Below, in pieces: positions 14,476 to 21,828 of a DNA stretch of 21,828 nucleotides. The stretch is taken from positions 1 to 21,828 of the forward strand of contig DATGHS010000144.1 of the NCBI GenBank assembly GCA_035307785.1, given 5' to 3'. The first letter of the stretch is position 1. Every line of letters starts with the position of its first letter. The notes below the pieces were generated by a model, which saw only the letters and a program-made list of their open reading frames with translations, was not told the origin of the DNA and ran no database searches. A program made the translations under genes and the position numbers. Source of the stretch: DATGHS01 sp035307785. Its GTDB lineage: Bacteria > Planctomycetota > Planctomycetia > Gemmatales > Gemmataceae.

Positions 14476-14479
14476 TCTC

Positions 14480-15991
14480 ATGGAAGAATTCTCGCCCCCA
14501 ATTGCCGACCGCACCACGCCGCTGCCCGGAGCGCGCAATGCGCTGATCCTGCTTCTCTCGATTAATCTCTTTAACTACATCGACCGGCAGGTGCTCTCGG
14601 CGGTGCTGCCGAAACTGGAACTCGATGCCTCACTCTTCAGCCCCATCGATCCGTACCTGAAAACCAAGCTCGGCAGCCTTACGACGGCATTCATGGTCAG
14701 CTACATGTTGCTTTCGCCGCTGTTTGGCTGGTTCGGGGATCGCCGTTCGCGCTGGGCGCTGGTGGGCGTTGCCGTCATTGTTTGGAGTCTGGCCAGTGGC
14801 GGTACGGGGCTAGCGACATCGTTTATCTTATTACTGCTCACGCGCTGCGTTGTCGGAACTGGTGAAGCCGCGTATGGACCGGTTGCTCCTTCCATGCTTT
14901 CCGATATGTATCCGGCGTTTGAGCGCGGCCGAATTATGGCGCTGTTCTACCTGGCAATCCCCGTCGGCAGCGCTCTGGGTTTCGTTGTCGGTGGGCATGT
15001 GGCCGACACCAGTTGGGGTTGGCGCGGGGCTTTTCTGCTGGTCGTGTTGCCCGGACTCCTGCTCGGAGCGACGTGCTTCTTCATGAAAGAACCGCCGCGC
15101 GCCGATTCGGGAGCGCTGCACCAATATGGCTATCGGTTCGTGTTGCGCAAAGTGCTTCAGGTCAAATCATATCAATTTGTCACCTTCGGCTACACACTAA
15201 TTACCTTCGTCCTCGGCGGCGTAGCTGCGTGGACGCCCTCGTACATTTTTGAGCGCGAAGCCAAGTTCGAGATCAATGATCGCACCGTACAGAAGCTCGA
15301 AGATATGAAAGCAAGCGATGGCACGCGCATGGTACCAGCCGAAGTGACTGAAAAACTGAGACAGGCGACCGGCGCAGTAGTCTACAAAAGCGCGCAGTTA
15401 AAAGAGAAACTGGCGTCGCTCCTTTCGCCGCGACAGATCGAACAGTACAACGCGCGCATTTACGACGCGCTGGTGACCGAAGACTCGCTTAAGACCGGCG
15501 AGATCGGCCCCATCTTTGGCGCCATTGTCGTCGTCTCCGGATTGGGCGCCACCCTCCTGGGCGGTTACCTGGGTGACAGGCTTCGCCCTCGGTTCGGAGG
15601 AGCGTATTTCCTCGTTTCCGGAATATCGGCGCTGCTCGCCGTGCCGTTCTTCGTCGCCATGCTCTACGTGCCGTTCCCATACGCCTGGGCATTCGTCTTC
15701 CTTGCCGTCTTCGGCCTGTTTGTGAACACCGGCCCGGTGAACACCATTCTGGCCAACGTCATCCCCGACCAGGTCCGAGCCACCGCGTTCGCTCTGAACA
15801 TTCTCATCATCCATGCGTTAGGGGACGCCATTTCTCCCATCCTCATCGGCTTCGTGGCCGACAAGTCGAGCCTGCATATAGCCTTCTTGCTCGTATCTAT
15901 CCTGATCGCGCTAGGCGGGCTGGTATGGATATGGGGCGCGAAGTACTTGCAACAGGATACGGAAAACGCACCGATGCTGCTGAAATCTTGA
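14480..15991 (+). CDS. Spinster-type major facilitator superfamily transporter with a TM7-TM8 insertion
   Basis: An inner-membrane MFS carrier of about 12 helices. The first half shows NYIDRQVLSAVLPKL (32-46), GDRRSRW (86-92, the MFS loop 2-3 motif), TRCVVGTGEAAYGPVAPSML (121-140) and GRIMALFYLAIPVGSALGF (150-168), all typical of the spinster (SPNS) group, whose animal members carry lysophospholipids or sphingosine phosphate. The bacterial substrate is unknown. Between TM7 (ending about 256) and TM8 (starting about 342) is a hydrophilic stretch of about 85 residues, where the loop is normally 15-20. It is rich in Lys, Glu and Gln and probably helical, and should face the periplasm. The gene starts 52 nt after the RNase HII-like gene, so co-transcription is possible. 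Confidence 0.85.
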   Translation: MEEFSPPIADRTTPLPGARNALILLLSINLFNYIDRQVLSAVLPKLELDASLFSPIDPYLKTKLGSLTTAFMVSYMLLSPLFGWFGDRRSRWALVGVAVIVWSLASGGTGLATSFILLLLTRCVVGTGEAAYGPVAPSMLSDMYPAFERGRIMALFYLAIPVGSALGFVVGGHVADTSWGWRGAFLLVVLPGLLLGATCFFMKEPPRADSGALHQYGYRFVLRKVLQVKSYQFVTFGYTLITFVLGGVAAWTPSYIFEREAKFEINDRTVQKLEDMKASDGTRMVPAEVTEKLRQATGAVVYKSAQLKEKLASLLSPRQIEQYNARIYDALVTEDSLKTGEIGPIFGAIVVVSGLGATLLGGYLGDRLRPRFGGAYFLVSGISALLAVPFFVAMLYVPFPYAWAFVFLAVFGLFVNTGPVNTILANVIPDQVRATAFALNILIIHALGDAISPILIGFVADKSSLHIAFLLVSILIALGGLVWIWGAKYLQQDTENAPMLLKS

Positions 15992-15994
15992 TTC

Positions 15995-16025
15995 CCGCTC
16001 GCTGAACCGCAAGCAGCGAAAGCGG
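15995..16025. terminator. Weak hairpin after the MFS gene
   Basis: CCGCT and CGCT (15995-16003) pair with AGCG (16015-16018) and AGCGG (16021-16025), with an AA bulge. No T-tract follows. TAAAAT at 16027-16032 resembles a -10 box for htpG, but no matching -35 is seen. No CIRCE heat-shock operator (TTAGCACTC inverted repeat) is present. Confidence 0.3.
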
Positions 16026-16066
16026 CTAAAATAAAAGTAAAACAACGCATCATTGGAGAACCCCCG

Positions 16067-17941
16067 ATGTCCCACACCCTGGAATTCAAAGCCGAGCTCA
16101 AGCAGCTTTTGCACTTGATCACGCATTCGCTCTATTCTCACCCCGAAATCTTCCTGCGCGAACTCATTAGCAATGCCAGCGATGCCATCAACAAGATCAA
16201 GTTCGACTCGCTCAGCAAGGAAGAATTGCTGGAAAACAACAAAGATTGGAAGATCAAGATCATCCCGAATAAGGAGGCCGGCACGCTCACGGTATCCGAC
16301 AACGGCGTGGGCATGTCGCGCGACGAGGTGGTCGAGAATCTGGGCACCATTGCCAAGTCCGGCACGCGCGCGTTTGTCGATATGCTCAAGAACCAGCAGG
16401 CGCAGAACCGGCCGGAGCTAATTGGCCAGTTCGGCGTTGGTTTTTACTCTTCGTTTATGGTGGCCGATAAGGTTACCGTGCTGTCCCGGCCCGCCGGCGA
16501 TCCCAAGAACGCCGTGCGCTGGGAATCCGACGGCCAGGGGCAATTCACTGTCGAATCGGCCGAGAAGTCCACGCGGGGAACGGATGTCACCCTCCACCTC
16601 AAAACGGAGTGCAAGGACTACCTGGAGCCGTTCACGTTGCGCTCGATCGTCCGCAAGTTCTCTGATTTCATCGAACATCCCATCGTGATGGATGTCGAAA
16701 AGGAAGACGAGAACAAGAACAAGACGGTAACCGAAGAGACGCTCAACTCGCGCAAGGCCATCTGGCTGCGGAACAAATCCGAAGTCACGCCGGAGGAATA
16801 TGCCGAGTTTTACAAACTGATATCTCATGACGATGAGCCGCCGGCCAAGGTGATTCACTATACGGCCGAAGGGGCGCGGGAATTCCGAGTCCTCTTGTTT
16901 GTCCCAGCGCACAAGCCCATGGAGCTCGAATGGGGCGAGCCGAAGAGCGGCCTGCGGCTTTATATTCAGCGCGTCCTCATCATGGAGCGTTGCGAGCAAG
17001 TGCTGCCGATGTACCTGCGCTTCATTCGCGGCGTGGTGGATGCTTCTGATTTGCCGCTGAATGTCTCGCGCGAGATCTTGCAGCAAGACCCGCAACTTGA
17101 GGTGATCCGCAAAAATGTGGTCCGCAATGTGCTTCAAGGCCTGGAGGCGATGAAAAACACAGAGTACGAGAAGTACGTGACACTTTACAAGGGCCTCGGC
17201 ACCATTTTGAAAGAAGGCACACAAGATTGGGCCAATCGCGACAAGGTGGCCGACCTGCTGTTGTTCGAATCGATGAAGACTCCGAAAGGCGAATACACGA
17301 CGCTGGCGAAGTATGTCGAGTCGATGCCGCCTGATCAGAATGAAATCTATTACCTGATCGGTGAATCACGTGAGGAGATTGAGCATTCGCCATATCTCGA
17401 ATCATTCCGCGCGAAAGGCATCGACGTACTCTTGCTAACCGATCCGATTGATGAATTCGCCATCCCAAATTTGGGCCAATACAAAGGCAAGCATATTCGA
17501 GCGGTGGATCGCGGCGATCTCGACGACAAAAAGGAAGAGAAACCGGAGGAAGATGCATCGTTCGAACCATTGCTGGCGTTCCTGAAAGACAAGCTGCCCG
17601 AGGTGCGCGACGTTCGCCTCTCCAAGCGGCTCACGGAAAGTGCATCGGTGCTGGTCGCCGATGCCGGCGCGGTGACAGCCCATTTCGAGCGGCTCATGCA
17701 GCGCTTCGGCCGGGATGCGGGAGATGACGCCGGCAAACGCGTCTTGGAACTAAACCCTCATCATGCGGCCGTCGTGGCTATGTGCGACTTGTTTGCCAAG
17801 GACGCCAACGATCCCCGCATTGAAGACTACGGCCGGTTGCTGTATGACCAGGCCGTTTTGGCTGAGGGCTCGAAGCTCAAGTATCCGTCGGCCTTCGCCA
17901 AGCGCATCAATGACTTGCTGGTGAAAGATGCGAAGGGCTGA
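16067..17941 (+). CDS. htpG: Chaperone HtpG (bacterial Hsp90)
   Basis: HtpG is a dimeric ATP-dependent chaperone of the cytoplasm. The 624 residues equal the E. coli length. The N-terminal ATPase shows FLRELISNASDA (29-40, with the catalytic Glu32), SDNGVGMSRDE (77-87, Asp78 contacts adenine), LGTIAKSGT (92-100, lid) and GQFGVGFYSSFMVADKVTV (120-138). The middle domain carries RFIRGVVDASDLPLNVSREI, including the arginine that contacts the ATP gamma-phosphate. There is no MEEVD tail, as expected for bacteria. GGAG at 16055-16058 lies 8 nt before the ATG. It converges on the M16 peptidase gene. Confidence 0.97.
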   Translation: MSHTLEFKAELKQLLHLITHSLYSHPEIFLRELISNASDAINKIKFDSLSKEELLENNKDWKIKIIPNKEAGTLTVSDNGVGMSRDEVVENLGTIAKSGTRAFVDMLKNQQAQNRPELIGQFGVGFYSSFMVADKVTVLSRPAGDPKNAVRWESDGQGQFTVESAEKSTRGTDVTLHLKTECKDYLEPFTLRSIVRKFSDFIEHPIVMDVEKEDENKNKTVTEETLNSRKAIWLRNKSEVTPEEYAEFYKLISHDDEPPAKVIHYTAEGAREFRVLLFVPAHKPMELEWGEPKSGLRLYIQRVLIMERCEQVLPMYLRFIRGVVDASDLPLNVSREILQQDPQLEVIRKNVVRNVLQGLEAMKNTEYEKYVTLYKGLGTILKEGTQDWANRDKVADLLLFESMKTPKGEYTTLAKYVESMPPDQNEIYYLIGESREEIEHSPYLESFRAKGIDVLLLTDPIDEFAIPNLGQYKGKHIRAVDRGDLDDKKEEKPEEDASFEPLLAFLKDKLPEVRDVRLSKRLTESASVLVADAGAVTAHFERLMQRFGRDAGDDAGKRVLELNPHHAAVVAMCDLFAKDANDPRIEDYGRLLYDQAVLAEGSKLKYPSAFAKRINDLLVKDAKG

Positions 17942-17971
17942 TGCGTCTCGCTTTTGCCCCTATTTTTGGGT

Positions 17972-18009
17972 CGAGCGTCGAGCCGCTTCAGCAAGCGGCT
18001 CGACGCTCG
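17972..18009. terminator. Perfect 17-bp hairpin between convergent genes
   Basis: CGAGCGTCGAGCCGCTT (17972-17988) pairs perfectly with AAGCGGCTCGACGCTCG (17993-18009) around loop CAGC. It lies between htpG and the oppositely oriented peptidase gene, so it can serve as a two-way transcription end. Neither strand has a clear T-tract after the stem. The core AGCCGCTT/AAGCGGCT belongs to the palindrome family seen elsewhere in the window. Confidence 0.6.
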
Positions 18010-18017
18010 CCAAGGCC

Positions 18018-20777
18018 TTACTTCTTGAAATCGCCGGCCCGAATGATCACCAGCTTCTTCGGGTCAATGTGTTTGCGGAAAGCGGTCTTCACGTCCTCGG
18101 GGGCCAGTTCGGCGATCTTTTTCTCGAGTTCGGCTGAGTGGGCGAAATTGCGACCCAGGTTCAGGTTCGACACGATTTGCCCGGCGATGGCCGCGTCGCT
18201 GGTCCGGCCGACTTTCTGCGCTTCGAGATAGGCCTTCTGCGCGTCGGTCAATTCGCTCAATGACGGACCGGCTTGCAGGAACAGTTCCAGCTCCTCCAGG
18301 AAGGCCTTTTCTACGCGGTCGATGTTCACCGGGTTGGTACTGGCATTCACCGTGAAGCTGGCCGCCGGGTCGCGGGTGCCGGCATTGAATGTTGACGACA
18401 CGCCGTACGAAAGCCCTTCCTTCTGGCGAATGCGGTTGCCCAGGCGCGAGGAAAGCGTGCCGCCGCCGAAAAGGAAATTGCCGATTCGCAGTGCCGCGAA
18501 GTCGGCATCCGTTTCCATCATTGGAAAAGCCATTCCAGCCAGGAAGATCGCATTCGCCTTGTCCGGAGTGATGATGTCCTCCTTGGAACCGGTCATGTCC
18601 TCCGGCGATTGCCGGGTGATGCGCCGCACGGGAACGTCGGATTTCCATTCCTTCAGGATCGCGCGAACGGCCGCCAACGTCGGCTCCGGATCGAAGTCGC
18701 CGACGATGCCAAGTTCGCCTTGCGTGGCCCCGATTTGCTTCTCGTATAGCGCCTTCACTTGGTCCAGAGTCACCGCATTGACTTGGGCCAGGTTTTCCTG
18801 AATGGTGGGAACGTAGCGCACATCACCGGGTTTGTACGTCGATAAGGCGCGCTGGAGCTTGTTCTGCGCGAGCGCAGCCGGCTCGCTTCGCGATGCTTCC
18901 AAACCGGCCAGCGAGCGGGTCTTCATCTGGTCGAATTCGACGGCCGGAAACGCCGGCTCGCGGAGGATTTCGCCGAGGAGCTTGATGGCTTGCGGGAGCG
19001 TGTCGCGCTTCGCTTCGATGGAAAACGTCAACTGCCCAGCAGTTCCGCCGGGACCGCCCCGGCCGCCGCGCGGACCGCGCCCGCCGCCGAAGCCGCCCAG
19101 ACCGGCACTGATGCGAATGCCCAGCTTGTCGAGTTCTTCCCGCAGCGCCTGGCGGTCATGCTTCTTGGTGCCGGCCAACATCATCATGGGCAGCATCCCG
19201 GCAGCCGTCGTCTGGCCTTGCAGCGATTCCTCATTGCCGTAATGCAGCGTGAGCACGAGCGAGACGGTTTCGCCGCGGTTTTTCTTTTCGAGCAGGCCGA
19301 CTTTGATGCCATTCATCTCAGAAATCCTGGTCCGGGCATCCAGATTAGCCGGAGACGGATCGAATGCTTCGCCGGCCGCCACCACGTTCTTGCCCTTGTA
19401 GTCCTTCACAATGGTTTCCAGATTCGGCGACGCTGGGACCGGCAGGCGCTCCGGCTGAGTCGTCGGAATGTAAATGCCGACGGTCCGGTTCGGCCTGCGG
19501 AAATAGGTTGCGGCCACTCGGTTCACGTCATCTACGGTTACTTCGGCGATTCGGTCGCGCTGGATAAAGAGTAAGCGCCAATCGCCGAGCGCCGAAGCCG
19601 AACTCAGCGCCTGAGCCATTTGCTGGCTGTTGCTGGCCAGGTTCTCGGAAGCGCGCTTATTGCGGGTCTTGGCACGCTCTACTTCCTCGCTTGTGAATGG
19701 CTTCTCCGCCATTTTCTCCACCACTTGCAGCAGCGTTTCGCGGACCTTTTCCAGATTCTTCGGCTCCGCCTGGGCCGAGAAGGTGAACAAGCCCGGATCG
19801 TGGTTGTTGCCGGCAAAGGCATTGGCCGACGTAGCCAGTTTCGAGTCCACCAGCGCCTGAAAAAGCCGGCCGCTGGGCTGGTACGAAAGCACGCTGCCGA
19901 GGATCGAAAGCGGGGCGTGATCGGCATGGGCGGCGGCCGGAACGTGATATGCCACGCCGACCGAACCCACGGCGCCTACGCGCCGCAGGGTGACATTGCG
20001 TTCGCCGTCTTGCGGCGGCTCTTCGGTATACGTATCGTTGAGCTTGCGTTTCGGCTTCGGAATCGAGCCCAGGTACTTCTGCACGATGGCCAGCGCCTTT
20101 TGCTCGTCGAACTTGCCGGCGACAACCAGCACCACATTATCGGGCTGGTAATAGGTCTTGTAAAAGGCTTGCAGGTTTTCGATGGGCACCCGCTCAATGT
20201 CGGAACGATTGCCGATGGTCGACTTACCATAGTTGTGCCATTCGTACGCTGCAGCGTGAATTCGCTCCATCAGCACTCCCTGCGGGTTGTTCTCGCCAAT
20301 CTCGAATTCACTGCGAACCACCGTCATCTCGGAAACCAGGTCTTCGCGCTTCACATAGCTGTTCACCAGCCGGTCGCATTCCAGGTGGATGGCGAATTCC
20401 AGATTATCATCGGTCGCCGGCACGGTTTCGAAGTAGTTGGTGCGGTCGACGTTGGTGGTGCCGTTAAAGCTGGCGCCGTGATCGCGCAGTGCCTTGGGCA
20501 CGTCGGGGAAGGTGGGCGTGCCCTTGAACACCATGTGCTCGAGCAAATGGGCCATGCCGGTTTCGCCATAGCCTTCGTGGCGGGAGCCGACGAGTACGGT
20601 CATGTTCACGGTAATGGTTGGCCGCGAGGCTTCGGGGAAGAGCAACACGCGGGCCCCATTGGCCAGGCGATATTCGGTCACGCCTTCGACGGTGGTGATT
20701 TTCTTGGGCGCGTCTTCGGCTCGCGCCAGCGGTGCGGCCAGAACCAGGACGGCAAGCAAAGCGATGAAGCGACGCAT
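18018..20777 (-). CDS. Secreted M16 family (insulinase/pitrilysin-type) zinc metallopeptidase
   Basis: A 919-residue two-half M16 protein predicted to leave the cytoplasm. MRRFIALLAVLVLAAPLARA is a signal peptide with a likely cut after residue 20. The first half carries the zinc motif HLLEH (His77, Glu80, His81) and the third ligand Glu157, 76 residues on, exactly as in active M16 enzymes. The second half (about 485-919) lacks the zinc motif, as is normal for the partner half, and has the conserved RQKEGLSYGV (784-793) that supplies substrate-binding Arg and Tyr. Oddly, the second half holds a Gly/Arg-rich run at 561-578 (GGFGGGRGPRGGRGGPGG). The frame is open 131 codons further upstream, but AAGGGA (20784-20789) 6 nt before the ATG and the signal peptide fix the start at 20777. 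It likely degrades peptides in the periplasm; the substrate is unknown. Confidence 0.92.
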   Translation of the reverse strand: MRRFIALLAVLVLAAPLARAEDAPKKITTVEGVTEYRLANGARVLLFPEASRPTITVNMTVLVGSRHEGYGETGMAHLLEHMVFKGTPTFPDVPKALRDHGASFNGTTNVDRTNYFETVPATDDNLEFAIHLECDRLVNSYVKREDLVSEMTVVRSEFEIGENNPQGVLMERIHAAAYEWHNYGKSTIGNRSDIERVPIENLQAFYKTYYQPDNVVLVVAGKFDEQKALAIVQKYLGSIPKPKRKLNDTYTEEPPQDGERNVTLRRVGAVGSVGVAYHVPAAAHADHAPLSILGSVLSYQPSGRLFQALVDSKLATSANAFAGNNHDPGLFTFSAQAEPKNLEKVRETLLQVVEKMAEKPFTSEEVERAKTRNKRASENLASNSQQMAQALSSASALGDWRLLFIQRDRIAEVTVDDVNRVAATYFRRPNRTVGIYIPTTQPERLPVPASPNLETIVKDYKGKNVVAAGEAFDPSPANLDARTRISEMNGIKVGLLEKKNRGETVSLVLTLHYGNEESLQGQTTAAGMLPMMMLAGTKKHDRQALREELDKLGIRISAGLGGFGGGRGPRGGRGGPGGTAGQLTFSIEAKRDTLPQAIKLLGEILREPAFPAVEFDQMKTRSLAGLEASRSEPAALAQNKLQRALSTYKPGDVRYVPTIQENLAQVNAVTLDQVKALYEKQIGATQGELGIVGDFDPEPTLAAVRAILKEWKSDVPVRRITRQSPEDMTGSKEDIITPDKANAIFLAGMAFPMMETDADFAALRIGNFLFGGGTLSSRLGNRIRQKEGLSYGVSSTFNAGTRDPAASFTVNASTNPVNIDRVEKAFLEELELFLQAGPSLSELTDAQKAYLEAQKVGRTSDAAIAGQIVSNLNLGRNFAHSAELEKKIAELAPEDVKTAFRKHIDPKKLVIIRAGDFKK

Positions 20778-21074
20778 GCGGAATCCCTTGAATACGAGTG
20801 CGGGAGAAGCGGATATTTGATTCAGAGATGATAAACACGCGACGGGCGAATGGGTATCAGAAAAATGGAGAAAAGCCGGGCGGCTGCCGCCTCTGGGCTT
20901 TTGCGAACTGCCGCCTGGCCACGCCAAGCCGCGGGCAATCCATGCTACCAAACGCTCAAATCCGCTCAAGGTGCGCGTCCGCGCGCTAATTCCAGTTGAC
21001 GTAAGTCGTTGGCCGAAATGGCGTTTCGAGTGTGGGCAGCGCGCCTTCACACAACTTGAGCTAATTGTGCGTTG
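20778..21074. other. Gene-free stretch upstream of the M16 peptidase
   Basis: This region should hold the promoter of the leftward peptidase gene, but I see no convincing pair of promoter boxes. No RNA gene or credible open frame is visible. The open frame that continues leftward from 21170 is an upstream extension of the peptidase frame with Pro/Ala-rich low-complexity codons and no start signal. Confidence 0.45.
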
Positions 21075-21182
21075 AGCGGGACCTTGAGCGGTGCCCGGGG
21101 CGGTACGCCGAGCGGGGCGTTGAGCGGGGCTAGGAGCGGGGTGTGGGGCGGGGCTCTTGATGGTACGCATGGTGGTTCCGAA
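21075..21182. repeat. Array of imperfect 12-bp tandem repeats
   Basis: About nine 12-bp units run head to tail from 21075, with consensus close to AGCGGGGCTNNG (agcgggaccttg, agcggtgcccgg, ggcggtacgccg, agcggggcgttg, agcggggctagg, agcggggtgtgg and so on). The first seven are clear; the last two are decayed. Because 12 is a multiple of three, the array reads as a tetrapeptide repeat like SGAL on the + strand and as a Pro/Ala-rich run on the - strand. No ribosome site supports translation, so I treat it as a minisatellite. Confidence 0.75.
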
Positions 21183-21201
21183 CTTTTGAGCTATTCATTC
21201 G

Positions 21202-21221
21202 GCGCCGCCGCACAGCGGCGC
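21202..21221. repeat. 7-bp GC-rich hairpin
   Basis: GCGCCGC (21202-21208) pairs with GCGGCGC (21215-21221) around CGCACA. No T-tract follows on the + strand. It separates the 12-bp array from the lipoprotein promoter region and may be one more small intergenic palindrome. Confidence 0.4.
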
Positions 21222-21376
21222 AATGCAAGCCGCAGAATTGTACGATCCGGTTGCGGAAGTGCAAACGAAAAAAGGAACTTGCAATGCCTCCGAATGTCCG
21301 CCCCGAATGTTCGAATTACCTGCCGCTATCGACCTAGGCAACTGCTTTATTGTTTGGTCCGGTAAAGAGACGTGCC

Positions 21377-21405
21377 TTGACAATTCTGGGCAAATTGAGC
21401 ATACA
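21377..21405 (+). promoter_or_regulatory. Candidate sigma-70 type promoter for the lipoprotein gene
   Basis: TTGACA at 21377-21382 is a perfect -35 box. After a 17-nt spacer comes CATACA (21400-21405), a poor -10 box (three of six matches). Transcription would begin near 21412, about 47 nt before the ATG at 21459. Confidence 0.4.
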
Positions 21406-21458
21406 GCTTGCCCTCGATTATCCTTCTTGGTTTGCGTCGGCCAAACCGGAGCTCGGAT

Positions 21459-21734
21459 ATGCGACGCCCTGCCGCCAAACTTATCTTGGTAGCGTTTTTT
21501 TTTCTGCAAGCTGCAGGCTGCTCGATTTTCCTTGAGCGACCGGTTACCTTTCATGTGCGCGACGCGGAAACCAATGAACCAATTAACGGAGCCGAACTAA
21601 AGGCGCGTTATATGTGGATGGGCTTAGGCGTGGTGGTCCCGCCCTGGGGACCGACGCAAGGAGTCACTAACGATAAGGGAGAAGTGAAACTAGTGCCCCA
21701 TCAAGGCTCGAAATTGGGGTTGTTGATTTTGTAG
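21459..21734 (+). CDS. Small lipoprotein, probably truncated
   Basis: A 91-residue product that I do not recognise as a named protein. Its N terminus is a lipoprotein signal: MRRPAAK, then a hydrophobic stretch and the lipobox AAGC with Cys21 as the lipid site. The rest (TFHVRDAETNEPINGAELKA, then GVTNDKGEVKL) resembles the start of a carboxypeptidase-regulatory-like beta sandwich, a fold common in secreted planctomycete proteins. It stops soon after the GEVKL strand, where a complete domain would go on for a few more strands. GGAG at 21448-21451 lies 7 nt before the ATG; an upstream in-frame ATG at 21408 lacks such support. A run of nine T at 21495-21503 lies in the signal peptide. A transposase start follows 36 nt later, so the end may have been cut by an insertion. 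Confidence 0.6.
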   Translation: MRRPAAKLILVAFFFLQAAGCSIFLERPVTFHVRDAETNEPINGAELKARYMWMGLGVVVPPWGPTQGVTNDKGEVKLVPHQGSKLGLLIL

Positions 21735-21828
21735 ATTGTCGAGAAACTTCCGACTACACGGAGGTTTCCCATGAACAAGAAGTTCATTGTTCGACTGTCA
21801 GATGAAGAACGTACGGTCTGTCGGGAAG
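21733..21828 (+). mobile_element. Left end of a probable IS630-type insertion sequence (continues beyond the window)
   Basis: The transposase start at 21771 implies that an element end lies just before it. IS630 elements insert at TA, and the TA at 21733-21734... within TTTTGTAGATTG is a possible target copy, so the lipoprotein stop codon TAG could be part of the junction. The boundary is a guess: the other end, which would show the inverted repeat and second TA, is outside the window. Confidence 0.4.
21771..21828 (+). CDS. Probable IS630-family transposase, N-terminal fragment
   Basis: Only 19 codons are visible: MNKKFIVRLSDEERTVCRE. From memory, many IS630-family transposases open with this kind of sequence (K-(K/Y)-(I/V)-V-R-L-(S/T)-x-E-E-R) ahead of a helix-turn-helix DNA-binding domain. 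GGAGG at 21760-21764 lies 6 nt before the ATG, which supports a real start. The catalytic DDE domain would lie beyond the window, so whether the gene is intact cannot be seen. Confidence 0.6.
   Translation, partial: MNKKFIVRLSDEERTVCRE

Noticed and set aside
15992..16066. CIRCE or other heat-shock operator before htpG
   Set aside because: No TTAGCACTC/GAGTGCTAA inverted repeat is present.
19620..20831. 403-codon open frame on the + strand
   Set aside because: It lies opposite the M16 peptidase, whose zinc motif and signal peptide are clear. It has no family motif or ribosome site; GC-rich codons on one strand leave long open frames on the other.
21075..21182. CRISPR array
   Set aside because: The units are 12 bp and directly adjacent with no spacers.
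21072..21365. 97-codon open frame over the 12-bp repeats
   Set aside because: TTG start without a ribosome site; the repeat explains its open length, and the second half has no protein-like pattern.

Overview
The window looks like a chromosomal segment of a planctomycete, probably close to Pirellulales. This is inferred from protein features and gene order, not from a database search. SecE carries a long multi-spanning membrane extension ahead of its usual core. NusG and ribosomal protein L1 carry long low-complexity N-terminal extensions. Many intergenic gaps hold GC-rich palindromes of the CCGCTAGCGG or GCCGCTTGCGGC type.

Layout, left to right. Positions 1-13362 hold the secE-nusG-rplK-rplA-rplJ-rplL-rpoB-rpoC block, all on the + strand. 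SecE is cut by the left window edge. Several gaps in this block contain stem-loops, two of them followed by T-rich tracts (between rplK and rplA, and between rplJ and rplL). They could act as attenuators that set the ratio of ribosomal proteins to RNA polymerase subunits. The rplL-rpoB gap is 524 nt and seems to hold no gene. It has a 23-bp hairpin at its start and, just before rpoB, a U-rich tract and a Shine-Dalgarno site inside a small hairpin. After rpoC lies a large stem-loop that probably ends the operon.

Positions 13480-15991 (+) hold a divergent RNase HII-like protein with altered signature residues, then a spinster-type MFS transporter with an unusual insertion between TM7 and TM8. 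Next is htpG (Hsp90, 16067-17941, +). A perfect 17-bp hairpin separates it from a convergent gene for a secreted M16 (insulinase-type) metallopeptidase (18018-20777, -).

The right end is accessory in character. A 681-nt gap carries a 12-bp tandem repeat array and a candidate promoter. It is followed by a short lipoprotein gene that looks truncated, then the first 19 codons of what appears to be an IS630-family transposase running off the window.

Most of the window is ordinary housekeeping. I see no CRISPR array, prophage, defence system or biosynthetic cluster. The items most worth a second look are the divergent RNase HII-like protein, the extended SecE, NusG and L1, the rpoB leader, the palindrome family, the 12-bp repeat array, and the lipoprotein/IS630 junction.
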